Assembly (NCBI GenBank): GCA_020809705.1
Contig: CP085834.1
Location: 2,976,001 to 3,040,000 of the forward strand
Direction of reading: 5' to 3'
DNA: 64,000 nt
From: Calonectria ilicicola
Lineage: Eukaryota > Ascomycota > Sordariomycetes > Hypocreales > Nectriaceae
Shown: positions 20,785 through 32,330 of the stretch, piece by piece
Numbering within the stretch: the first letter of the stretch is position 1
How the letters are laid out: the number at the start of each line of letters is the position of its first letter
The notes under the pieces: model-generated
Databases searched by the model: none
Told to the model about the DNA's origin: nothing
Seen by the model: only the letters and a program-made list of their open reading frames with translations
Position numbers and translations under genes: made by a program

Positions 20785-22053
20785 CTACGGCAGCAGGCCA
20801 TCGCTGATCATTTCGCGTTTGATTCTCTTCGCAACATCAATGCCCTCCTCAATAAGAGTAAACCACAAAAAATGTCGGTAGTGATGTGCCCAATCCATCT
20901 CTACAGACTCATTATTCATCTCTCTTATGGCAAGGTCTGTGGCCTCCTCCCATCTTGCCTGATGTGATTGATCCTTGAAATCAGGCCTGATCCACTGAAG
21001 CCTAGGACCATTATTAGCGCCCAATGGGTGCGGATCTGGGTTGAGAGCCGCAATGGTGGTGAGAAGTGCTCGCTTCGAACTGAAAGAGGTAGTGTAGCGA
21101 TCCAACCTAATGTTCGAATTTTGGCTCATCCAAATTTTGACCGCCCTGTCGGCAGTGAAGATATATGTGTTGCTAATGAAGGTCAAAATAACACAGGAAC
21201 TAATAATGAAAGAATCGGTCTTTCCAGATGCTACTGCAAAAATGGCAAGGGCCCATTGAGATATAATTAGCCCGCGCAAGATCATCCGTACCATGCCAGA
21301 ATTTGCCACGCCCGATGGTTGAGATTCCAACGGCTGTCTCAGAAGCCTGTTTACAATTGCGCTCTCACCATGAAATATCTTCCATTCTGAATCATTTTCA
21401 TGCTTTCTGACGACCACTATCTGCTTATTATTTCCGGGGCCCTCAATGCGCAATTGAAAGGGTGGGGTTCCTCTATGTTGGCAAATGACCCGCCCCGTCA
21501 GCGGAACAATTAAAAGAAAAGCGAATGAATACCATAAGCCTTCCCTCCAGGAAAATCGGAGTAAAATAATCAGTAAAGCCCATCCAAAAGTCGACATAGT
21601 GCTTATTAAAGTCTCTATGGTACGTAGCCCAGGTGGAGCTTCGGCCCCAGATACATGGATTACTTCAAACGGATATTCGTTCCCACCTCCTCTGGCATTT
21701 TCGACTGACTTCGAGTGTGTAGCATCGCAACAGAGCCTGAGAGTGTGTGGAATATCTACATCATATACGTTGTAATCCAGGCAATCAATGCAGTTGAGGC
21801 TTTGGCTATTTCCACGCTGATCCAGGATACACCTACGATCAGCGGGCGGGTCCGAGAGAAGTAAACGGATTCCGGCTGGAGCTATGGTCCAGCACCAGAG
21901 AGGAAGTTGTCCAGTGAGTTCATGGAGGTGCAGGAACCGAGGAAAGTCAATAAAATTGATGGAAATAGAGAGAGGAGGGATAATGGCGAGGCAATTTAGT
22001 AAGAGATTGTTGTTCGGCAAGCCGGTATCGTCCTGGCTCCAGTATTTGGTCAT
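20785..22053 (-). CDS. hypothetical membrane protein
   Basis: A 422-residue intron-free frame with an ATG at 22051-22053. Two hydrophobic regions are clear. Residues about 165-205 look like two closely spaced helices (TFGWALLIILLRF, then WYSFAFLLIVPLTG), and about 265-315 contains two more (LRGLIISQWALAIFAVAS, then IISSCVILTFISNTYIF). The C-terminal about 80 residues are acidic and end in a helical stretch with WAHHYRHFLWF. A cysteine-rich patch near residues 85-110 (CIDCLDY and LRLCCDA) lies before the first helix pair. I do not recognise the family. It resembles lineage-specific fungal integral-membrane proteins in layout. No neighbour gives a functional clue. Confidence 0.6.
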   Translation of the reverse strand: MTKYWSQDDTGLPNNNLLLNCLAIIPPLSISINFIDFPRFLHLHELTGQLPLWCWTIAPAGIRLLLSDPPADRRCILDQRGNSQSLNCIDCLDYNVYDVDIPHTLRLCCDATHSKSVENARGGGNEYPFEVIHVSGAEAPPGLRTIETLISTMSTFGWALLIILLRFSWREGLWYSFAFLLIVPLTGRVICQHRGTPPFQLRIEGPGNNKQIVVVRKHENDSEWKIFHGESAIVNRLLRQPLESQPSGVANSGMVRMILRGLIISQWALAIFAVASGKTDSFIISSCVILTFISNTYIFTADRAVKIWMSQNSNIRLDRYTTSFSSKRALLTTIAALNPDPHPLGANNGPRLQWIRPDFKDQSHQARWEEATDLAIREMNNESVEMDWAHHYRHFLWFTLIEEGIDVAKRIKREMISDGLLP

Positions 22054-22970
22054 GGTTGAAAATTAGACTAGTTGCACGGAGAACAAGATTTCTGACGAGA
22101 AGCGTGAATGAGAGCGGGACGCTGGTAGAGTTCGTTATTAAGTAAATAATCAGGCAATTGCACATTGTTCGGGTATCTGTGCTTGACTTATTACCGGCCC
22201 AGTTGGTTTACCTGACTTCGCGGGGAAGCGCCTATCAATCAACCATTCTCGCCAATTGAAACGCAGCGCAACCCTGTTATCATGCGCCCAGTCACATGCG
22301 ATTTTAAAAGCCAAATTAATTCTGCCCTGAAAAAAAAAATAAAAAGGCGCGTGCTCACTATGTTGTGTGCCTTGAGCCAAGCTATGCATACGTGGCATGT
22401 GGCGGCTGACCACTCTGCATCACTGGCCTCCAATTACGACGCTGGCGGTTGAACTCGGACTCTAGTCATGATTTATAATAAGCAGGGTTCAGTAATACAC
22501 TAGTAGAAAAAGTTGAATTCCCTTAACAAATATTCTGCAGATTACAGTCGACACAAGGCTCGGCCCATGTCCCAAACACCATGCCGCTTACCAAGTTATG
22601 CTTGTCGCCAGCATCGCTTCCCCCCATCTAGTATTTTAGCACTATAACTAGGCTTGAAAGATAGCAGGATCTTTTTCTTTTTCCATAATACATACCTTTT
22701 TCTCAAAGCGGTATACTTTGTCTTGTGTTGAATCATTTTCACTCCGACAATATTTCAATGATCTTTCCTGGTTGACTATATGGTCACCTTCGCAGTCGAC
22801 TGTGGATTTAGAGTCTTCCTGCGTGCAAATGTAAAATTTTAAAATCTTCGTTTTTTGATATGAAAATCAGCTATAAACAACTTTATAGGTATACTTCGCA
22901 AGGTGCATGTGTGCGCACATGATGACTACATATTCATGCTTTAGCGACGGGCTAAAGTCACCATTATAGA
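22054..22970. other. intergenic DNA
   Basis: About 0.9 kb between two minus-strand genes, AT-rich, with a run of A near 22330-22340. No supported feature. Confidence 0.35.
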
Positions 22971-25900
22971 TCAGACAATAAAATGTCCCTTTCCATCAAC
23001 ATGATCCATTTTAAATTCTGTGAGATATTGGAGAAGGGTCGCAGTCATTTCAGGACTCTTGGCATGATGGAAAGCCGTACAGCCAAGCTGTTTGGTCCTA
23101 TGATTGACGTTCGCGCCAGCATCAAGAAGACTTTGCACTACATTCAAGTCGTCATTGATGACAGCCATGATTAGAGGTGTGTGATTTTCATAGTCTTCAG
23201 ACGCCTCATTTTCCAGATCAGCCGTGAAATCAACCAGCACTTTGATAGCATCGACGTTCTCGCTCACCGCCGCGAAATGGATTGGAGCCAGACCTTGGTT
23301 GTTCTTGATATTACTCTCAGGGCAGCTTTTCAGGACTTTGCGCATTGAGCTAGGGCACGAGACGCAGAGTTCAAGCACGCTTCGACCATTGAATCCTTGC
23401 CCAGAGGCATCCGCGCCATATTCAAGCAAAACGTCCACAATTTCGAAATAATATTTCTCGGCAGCATCAAATAAAGCGGACTCGCCGTGTTCATCCTTCT
23501 GGTTTACATCCGCACCATTGTCGAGCAGATAACGGACAGTCTCAATGTCTCCTGCACTTGCAGCAAACATCAGGGGCGAGAATCCAGACTCATCTACCTC
23601 GTTAATTTTGGCGCAGCATTCGCCTAGGAAGCGAGCATATGCTGCTTGTTTTGTCTTTATCATATCTGCGAATAGAACCTCTTGCTCACTTGATAAGTCA
23701 TCTGATCCCGAAGTCTGCTCTAGTGAGAGGTTTGAAATGGCCGGGTTCGTGATATTGCAGAGGCAGCCTTTGTCAACGGAGCCTAGTTTAGACTGCGATT
23801 TTGATACTGCTAGATTTCGCACTATAGCACGAGTGGTTTCGAAATAGGCCTCATCAATTGTCTTCGCGAATCGTTTTTCCATGTCGCCGTGTACGTCATC
23901 TCGCTTGAAGCCAAGGTAGAGAATATCTATCAAACACTCAACAGTTCGAACTCGGTTGAGCTGTGCTGCCCTTACAAGACAACTCTCAATATTCGAGGGT
24001 TTGATACCCATGCTGCGGAATATATCTGCAAGTGCCTCGGCGACTTTGAAATGCCCAAATTCCGAGCACCTGTACAATGCCGAATTTTGGAATTCGTTTT
24101 CGACATTGATGTCGATGCCGTGTTTGGCCAAAACCTTGATGACTTCAGCCCCATTTGGACAACTGACAACGATATCCATAAGTAATGCATCGCCACCAGA
24201 GGCATGAATGTCTGCGCCGTGCTCAAGAAGCATCTCGCAGATATCTGCGTGCCCATTTCGGGCCGCTCGGAGCAGGGGTGTAACATTGAGAAAGTCGGCG
24301 GAAGTATCTGGTGAGCATCCACGTCGCAGAAGAACCTCGACGCATTCTTTGAATCCAAGCTCAGACATGCGCACAAGGAGAGACGTCGGCCATAGAAAAC
24401 CGGGGGTTACAACTTTGGAGGAAACAAGACTCGAAAGTACGCCGCGATGACCAAACGATGCGGCCGTTACCATGGCGTCTTGAACATGGTGGTCTTGCAA
24501 TTCTCCAAACTTCAAACTGAGGAGTAGCTCTGTCACATCCACAATACCTGTGCGAGCCGCTGCTACTAGAGCATTTCCAATGTCAACCGAATCCACTATA
24601 CCCACACTTTCTTTCCAGCTTTCCATGAGAGGAACATCTCCCAGCTCACAAAAGATGTGAAATGGAAAAGGAGAAGATGTAGATGATTGATCGGCTCGGG
24701 TAAGGAGATTGGACAGCACCCATCTTGTTTCTTCCCACGCTGTCCAATATAACTTACGCTCATCCAAAAGAAATTCTTTAACCTTGCTTCTAGGGCGATC
24801 AGATAGGGGAATTCTTTTGTAATGCTCGATCCAGTTCATGATGATGTACTGATGCAAGGTTGACCGGTCCTCAAACATGGCCCGCGGAAGAATAAAGTCC
24901 CCCGCCTCGAAGCAACACTCCATTCCTTTGTTTTTCTCTTCCCAGTTCAGGAATTCATCCAGCTGAAGAAGTTCAAGTGATAAAAGCACGATTTGGTAAT
25001 GGCCTCTGTCACCCATCTGATACCACTTGGTTCCGGGCTCTCCAAAGAACTCTCTGACAATAGGATGACTTACTTTCACTTCGTTATCTTTGACAACTAT
25101 CAATCCCCAGATAAGATCGGTTATTGAACTTAGTATGCTCAGACTAGCATCTTTTGTCATGGAACCGCCATTTAGGAACTCGCGTCGCTGTGTCCAAATC
25201 ACCACCTGAGCTAACTCCTGGACACTGAGTGGTCGAACGGCGCACAAAACCCAAGCCATCGTCTGTGCAACGACACTCCTTTCTGTTTCTGGGATCTTGT
25301 CGAGAGTGCTCGCAAAAAATGATTTGGCGTTGACGGGGTTCGGAAAATCAAGTAATTTTTCGGCTGGAAATGTGTGTTTTGTGCCAATGGACTGTGACAA
25401 GAGCATATCTCTGAATTCATCCTCTGACAGTGCTAAGAACAGATCCGTAAGTTCTTCGGCTCTGGATTGTGCTGCTTCAATATTGAGTACCGCCACTCCT
25501 ATGCGTCTTCGCAGCAACGTTAATTTCCCTTTTTCGAAGAATGTCGTTTTATCATCTTGGTTTGCCTCATTGCCTTGGATGGTTTTAGTGGCATACACGT
25601 CACCGCAACCCTCGTTGAGACATAAATCAGCTGTTTTCTGCACAAAGGATTCAAATGTCTCTGTGCTTAGCGATTCTCCCGGCCATTGATCAAGAGGTTT
25701 CCCACTAGTAGCAAGCAATTTGAATTGGCTTTCGCCAAGTAGAATAGTCTGATTGAAATTGTCCAGAAATTGCTGGCGTGACTTGGGTTCACATTGATCG
25801 AAATTTTCGAGGATGCACAGAATGTCTGCGCAGTCAGATAGCCACGCAAGAACAAAAAATGCATCATAAACAGTCCACGCGCGAAAGAATCGCCGCTGTT

Positions 25901-27358
25901 GGAATAAGCGCTTCATGTCGGGCTTTTGTCGTGCAGCAACAGTGCTCAAGATTTGGGTAATGAACGATGTCATCATTGGCAAAGTAGAGCTACGCCTATT
26001 ATCGTGTTGGTCGAAAACAAAATGAAGTCTTAGTAGTTTCTTGCTAGTCGGTCCCTTTTCTCTTGTTTTGTTGAAGATATGAATGAAATCAGATGCCCCT
26101 GGGCCATGCAGCTGAACAGCCATTGGACCCTTGCATTTGTGCCAGTCAAGATATTCTTTGCTTTGTAGTATACGTCCAGTAACGTGGTCATCCACTGATT
26201 GCTTATTGAATATTGGCTGAACCGGGGGAGATAGGTAGTTCATGATTTGAAGTAGCTCATTTTGAGCTTCAAATCCTGCCGCGACTATTTCAGATTAGCC
26301 CAAGGACACTTTAGGAGATCAAGTAAATTCTGACCCGAAGCTTCAAATATCATGTCGTTTAGAATTATGCTGGCTTCATGATTGCTATTGCCGTGAGAGA
26401 GTCTGATAATTTGTTCATCAAAGGACCCCACAGTTCCGCTAAATTCGTCTATGGACTGCTTGATCTTATCAGAATATGGATGGATGACTAGTACTGCTGT
26501 GGTTTTCTTACCTGTATCCCTTCATCGTCTACTGATGCACAAATGCTTGCGACTTTGGCAATTTGTGGAAATTTGGTCTCTAGGAATACTTCATTTACTT
26601 CGATAACTGCAGCTGATAGTAAATTTAGAGAAGCGAGGATTTTTGGCGACTGTGGCTCTACTACCAGCGAGAGCCATTGAGCGACAGGATCAGAGCCTAT
26701 TGGCGGATAAGGGACACGATGAAAAGAGTCAAGAAAGATCTATCCCATGCATTGACATTATTATTTACTCACTCAAACATCAGTCCATGAAGATTGTACT
26801 CACGAAAAGCTTTGTCGAGGCACAAATATCTTTGTATCGATCCCAGTCTAGAGCAGCAATTGCTATGGCCTACAAGAAATCATCAGTAATCTTTTCAGTC
26901 TCAATTTAAAAGCTCATGTTCCCCTACGTCTTTGATTATTGTTCCACCAAGCTCGTGACCAATAAAGACTATTGGGCGGTCGGGAGACTTGCACTTGTGT
27001 TAGTATTACTATTATTTATCATCACGCATAAATTCTTACTTGTGATAGATTCCGGTGCTCGTTCACTTGTTGTAACAATTTCATGGACTGGTTCCTCACG
27101 GCATCTCTGGGAGAGCCACCCTGGCAAATTTCAACCAGAGTATAATTGAAGACTATTTTGCTCGAACCACGCTCAAGGCGGGAATCAATCACAGACATGA
27201 GCCATTCCAATCTCGAGTTGGCGACTGGAGACTTGTCGTGGGTTCCTGACGAAGTCACGACAAAAATGCTGAAGCCGAATCAACCATTATTCTGGCGTCC
27301 GCGCACCCCCAAAATTAGAGACTTACTCTGACATTCCCGGGCCCGACAGTGAACTCAT
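22971..27358 (-). CDS. NLR-like protein: alpha/beta-hydrolase, degenerate NACHT, ankyrin repeats
   Basis: Seven exons (27358-27327, 27268-27040, 26993-26928, 26869-26804, 26739-26512, about 26455-26335, 26275-22971) give about 1348 residues with all phases consistent. Residues 1 to about 210 match the lipase-like alpha/beta-hydrolase at the N-terminus of many fungal NLR proteins (RPIVFIGHELGG at 93-104). However, Glu101 sits where the nucleophilic Ser of GHSLGG is expected. Residues about 259-500 are NACHT-like: DILCILENFDQC at 398-409 is a Walker B-like segment, but the Walker A region (GPGASDF, 305-311) lacks Lys. Residues about 815-1340 hold ankyrin repeats (for example TPLLRAARNGHADICEMLLE and PLMFAASAGDIETVRYLLD). 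Fungal STAND proteins of this layout are linked to heterokaryon incompatibility or immunity. The exon 5-6 acceptor and the exon 6 donor (GTCAGA) are the weakest junctions. Confidence 0.8.
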
Positions 27359-28409
27359 GGTTTGCGTTTACCAGCTGAGAAAATATGGCTAGAAATTCAG
27401 TGTGACGTTGAACGAGAATTTACAGCGCAACCAGCGATTTTGCATTCAAATATTTAGTGAAAGCCTGTTTTGTTGTCGCGTGATGGCCAGGCATCTCGGG
27501 AGCCTAAATACGAGGAGAAGCTGAGGACAGGGTGGTAAAATGTCAGCATCTTCTTCTATTTTGGGTATTTTGCAACGCCAGACCTCGTAAAGTGGCATTT
27601 GCGGCTGACGCCCGCTACATGACTACGCCTAAAGACCTTTTGAAGCGATGCCCATTGGCTGAAACTTGCGGTGGATCATGTCTCGCGGGAATTGAGACCC
27701 GATCCGCGCCAGTAACGAGCTGGACAAATTACAATGCTTGGTAACCGGAGAGGAAGGACACGTTCCCGAGACTGCATAAAGTTGTCGCTGAGCACTGCAA
27801 TGCTACCTGAAAGGTACTTTGCAGTTACAAGAGGCATCTCTCGATGGAGCATCGGAGCCAGGGCCGGCTCACCGTTATTTCTCTTTATGGCTGGAGTAGT
27901 AGTGGAGACACGGTTGTCCGGAGCGGCCTACGCAGTTAGACCAAGCCAAGACGGGACATCGGAGCTGGATCCTATTTCCCCTCACGGCATCCCACCAGGC
28001 ATGGTTGTCTGCAATATACGCGACTTGGATAGGTCAGTAAGGCAACATGTATACACAATCTAGCATCATTTACCTTCATTTGTTTCACGGTTTATACAAA
28101 ATTTCACCTCTATCGCCACGCCGAGAGAGATTCTATTGCATTACCAAGATGAGATAGATTTCGCCCTTGCATTCGCTCACAATGACGTTTGGTATCTCAG
28201 ACCGTAGGAGCAGCTCCGCGCTTCATGATTGGCTTTAGAAATTGCATTGCTTTTTCGATGCGGGAGACGAAGCAAAACGAAGCACCGAGCCTTTGCCGAT
28301 GCGAACACAAAATCGAACCCCCTCCCAGAATGATCAAAATCCAAATCTACATTTCATGAGCAGTGGTCGACATTTTCTCTGCCTCTCTCGAGGAAAGTAA
28401 GCTCCCATC
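27359..28409. other. divergent intergenic region, NLR-like gene / Zn2Cys6 gene
   Basis: About 1 kb that must hold both promoters. Short ORFs only, with no recognisable RNA or repeat. Confidence 0.4.
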
Positions 28410-30745
28410 ATGGCCGATGACGCTGCACCCCACCACCACCTACGCCCTCTTCTTCCCGCGCCCCCAGGGCACGACCCTTCACAGGCTCCCCCGTTGACCA
28501 ACGTTCGTTCCGTGGTTCCAAAGAGTCCGAAAGTTCCATCAGCATGCGCGGCGTGTCGCAAGAGAAAGTCGAGGGCAAGTGGCCATATCCACCACGCAGG
28601 TATAGCTAATCCATCCACAGTGCACCGGCGGCCGACCGGCGTGCAAACGATGTGTCGACAACAAGATCGACTGTATATATGATGCTGATGGGAGCACCAA
28701 GGCCCAGCAGATGGCCATCAAACGGAAGCTTCAACAATCTGAGGAGCGCCTCGGTCTTTACGACGAGCTGTTCCAACTCCTTGGCAACTTGCCAGATCAG
28801 GATGTACAGCCTATACTCCTTAGGATAAGAAATGGAGCAGATGTGGCGTCTGTATTAAGCAGCGTCAAATCTGCAAACATTCTGATTCAAATGGCTCTCA
28901 TTCCCGAGACGCGAAAACGCTACTCGTTTCCGTACATCTCGGACATGCCTAGCAAGCTCTTGGCTCACAACCCCTATCTTAATTCATTGATATTCGAAGC
29001 AGAAACTCTTTATTCCAATACTCAGGCACCGGAATCTTCGACAAATGCACCTGTCACTGGCCCCAGTCTTGCCGAATACCAAAGCCCCTATCTCATGCCA
29101 ATCCAAGCTGCCGAGTTCATGGATGCCCAGCTATCGTCGGCGAAGCTCTCCTTCTGGACAAAGGTTTCTGCCAACGATGCTCTGATGAGGGAAATTCTTG
29201 CTGTCTTTCTTCGTGCTGAATACACTTTCCAAACACCCTTTCCACTAAACTATTTTTTTCAAGACATGGCCACTGAAAACAAAAAGTTTTGTTCGTCACT
29301 GCTTGTCAATGCTGTCATGGCTTATGCCTGCGTAGGTACCTCTCCTTGACCTTTGAGTGGCTAATATTGACTTGATATTAGATTTGCTACCCAAGGTTTG
29401 ACACTCGTGCCCAATATTGGAATCCCTCCAACCTTGGCTATCAGTTTCTGGCCGAAGCAAAACGCTTGTGGGAACTTGAAGCCATGAAACCTCGGCTCGC
29501 TACTATTCAAGCTGCAGTATGCCTCACATTGTGTCACAACACGTGCGGTTTGGACAAGATCGGACAGGCATACAGCACACAAGCCGTTACGCTGGCACAG
29601 GAGCTGAAGCTATTCTACAGCATGGACCGCATCAAAAACCAAGAAACAAAGGACAGGAGAATATTTACAGCATGGATGTTGTATAATTTTGAAACGTAAG
29701 CGAGTATCCAGATCCGTCGATGGCCGCACTGCTAACGATCGCAGTCTCACTGCATACCATTTCATCTACGTGCCACTTTTACAAAAGCCTCCTATTGAGC
29801 CTCTACCAGATCCCTTGGTCAACCCGCGCTGGTATGGCGAATTGTGGCTCAAGTACCCCCTCTCTCAGTCGCTATCACCCATCAATCTTTCCCACCTCAT
29901 CCGAGAAAAGTCCAGTTTTCGTATTATCATGAACGAAGCTACGACGGCTTACTTCAAAGAGGAGCCTGAAGTGACCTTGGAACGCGCAAAGTCGTTCCAT
30001 TCCAGACTAAATATGTGGTACAGCAACCTGCCAGAATGCCTTCATCCAAGATACATTACGCATCCAGGACACTTTCAACTCCAGTAAGATCCCCCTTCCC
30101 CGCTTGATTCATGGTGAACTTTCTGCTTCTGAACACACCATGTTTTATGCTATCACTTTTCATAACACTAATCATATAAACGATAGCTTTCATTATCATA
30201 ATCTTCTCATGACTATTTATGAACCTCTGATCTCTGACCCCCAAGGTCGAGATACCGCACTAGAAGCTTTTTCAAGTGCCAACAAATACTTTGAAACGCT
30301 GATACGTATATACTACCTCCGGCATGGATTTATGGACACAAATGTCTTCATTTGTCAGCCGCTCACTCTTATCGGTTTCATGTGCATTGAAGCTCTCGCG
30401 AAGCCGATGCCAAAGGCTGAAGCTGAAGCATATAGATCCACACTCATGCTCGTAGCCAAGGGTCTATATGAGCAGCAAAAAAGCCATTTCCTAGCCAGGA
30501 CGCTCTTTCTGGTAGTCAAAGGTGGGATGGAACCAAACGAGGCCAACTTGATGGCGAGTTTGCTTGGTAGTGCGGATGATGCCAACGATACCATAGAGTC
30601 GGAGAGGCGAGTTATTCATAGCCAATGGCCAGTTAGTGTCATTCGAAAGCCGGAAAAGCCAGGATCCAAGAGTCTTACAAAGCTCGTCGAAGAATTCGCC
30701 AAATCAACGTTGGGAAGTGATTGTAGTGGGGAGGAAAGTGACTAG
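28410..30745 (+). CDS. Zn2Cys6 transcription factor with a GC-AG intron
   Basis: Five exons (28410-28574, 28621-29331, 29382-29695, 29745-30083, 30187-30745) encode 695 residues. The zinc cluster, about residues 46-72, reads CAACRKRKSR, then CTGGRPACKRC and VDNKIDC. The first intron (46 nt, branch GCTAATC) falls inside it and begins GCAAGT, a GC-AG intron. No GT donor restores the motif. A linker and coiled region follow (KRKLQQSEERLGLYDELFQLL, about 90-110). A fungal-specific transcription factor middle region spans about 220-560, with typical AYACICYPRFD and YQFLAEAKRLW segments. The C-terminus is acidic (DCSGEESD). It is nuclear by class. Its target genes are unknown. Neighbours are an NLR-like gene (divergent) and a Na+/H+ antiporter (downstream, same strand). 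Confidence 0.87.
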
Positions 30746-32330
30746 GGGGCGGGTAGGATTTCTTCCCGAATTCAAGCTGGCACAAAAACACAACCCCATT
30801 AGCCAACCACAGCTTATACCTATTGAATAAATTTACGAATTTTTTATAAATAGCTCAAATGATTTCCCCATCGATAAAATTGATTCAGGATAAGACAGAG
30901 AATTCATCTACGACAAAGATGTTTTGTGGGCGTCTCGATTAATACGCCTAAAAAGTGCACTTAGCGCCGACCAGAGTCGGAGGGCTCGTTAGACACGTTG
31001 CATTCAACTGGCTGATCACGGGCGAGGTATTTAGCACGCAGAGTTCAACTAAATGCAAGGCAAAAACCTGTCTGAGCTTCTTTCTTTTTCTTCATTCGAC
31101 TTGCAGTAAGTGGGCTTTGAGGATGCGCTAGGCGCGGAGCACAGCCCTTGTTTCTCGGGAAGCGCGGCTCCTCAAGTCGGGATCTGTTCGGAGAGGGGAA
31201 TCTGAAGGATAAATGGTATGGAGAATGCAGGAAAGGAGGGGGCGGCCTGCGAATAGCGGTTATGACGTTGAGTATAACTGTCTGCATAAAAATAGCGCTT
31301 CTCCTGACGATCACGGCGGCGCTTCTGCTCGCTTCAGACGTACATCGCGAGAGTCCGTGACGGAGTGCGATACTAGTGTGTGCTGTAGCATTTGCTATCA
31401 GCGCGTATCCCAAGTCAAGCCATAGTTTCACCTCACCATGCCAAGCCAGCAACAATTTGCTGAATTACGAGGCGCTAAGTACTAGGGCTTCACACCGAAC
31501 ACTAGTGGGATGGCGGCCCAGCGTCTAGTCTACTCTAGCTCTTGCACTCATTGTCGGGGCTGCAATAATCTTATCTTTATCTTTATTTCATCCGATGTTG
31601 TTGATTACGCAATCGCCCTCCCGCTAAATCCCACACCAACCGTGGTAGGCAACCTACGCTGATGATCAAACGGGACGACAAATCTGTGTGAGAGAAGAGG
31701 CTGAAAAAAAGCAACGCTACCGTGCACGGAATGCATCACCTTTTGCGACAGCCAAGGCGTCTAGACCGATGGGCGGGTTTCCCGAAACTACATCAGAGAG
31801 CACTTGGTCGATCATTGCGCCTAAAAATACCACTGCATTGTATTGCGTGGCCCGTAATTGGGATCTTCCATTGTGCCAAGTGAAACCTGTGCCAGAAAGA
31901 TTCATTGGGCAATGGATTTCAAGCCACTTGTGTAGGATGTGGAGTGCCATCGCTGTCTTGTTGGGAAATGCGAGGCTGCCAAGCCGGTGCTAAACCGGTG
32001 CCAAGAGGGCAGCCATCCAGCCGTGATTCAAAGTGTTGCTCTCGAGAAAAACTTTGGCCTTTTCATATTTTACTATATCATCAGGCCTGCACTTTCGGGC
32101 TACTTAACAGCCCATTCTTTCTTCCAGACTCTCTTGATATGGTTGTATGCAAGACTGGTCTTGCAAAGCCACCCGCCTGCTACTCAGACTCTCTCATTTT
32201 TACGCAGATCCCTGTTTTAAACCACCGCTCCACTATTCCTACCAAAGCCCAGGTGGCTTCCGAACTAATTTCATCGTCGACTGCCCGCCATTAGGTACAT
32301 TTAACGTCAACTCCATTTTTGTCTGCAGGC
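30746..32330. other. intergenic, upstream of Na+/H+ antiporter
   Basis: About 1.6 kb. Overlapping open frames occur on both strands at 31.0-31.5 kb but none shows a domain, signal peptide or good start. A short ATCTTT repeat is near 31570-31588. It is probably the long promoter and leader of the antiporter gene. Confidence 0.4.
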
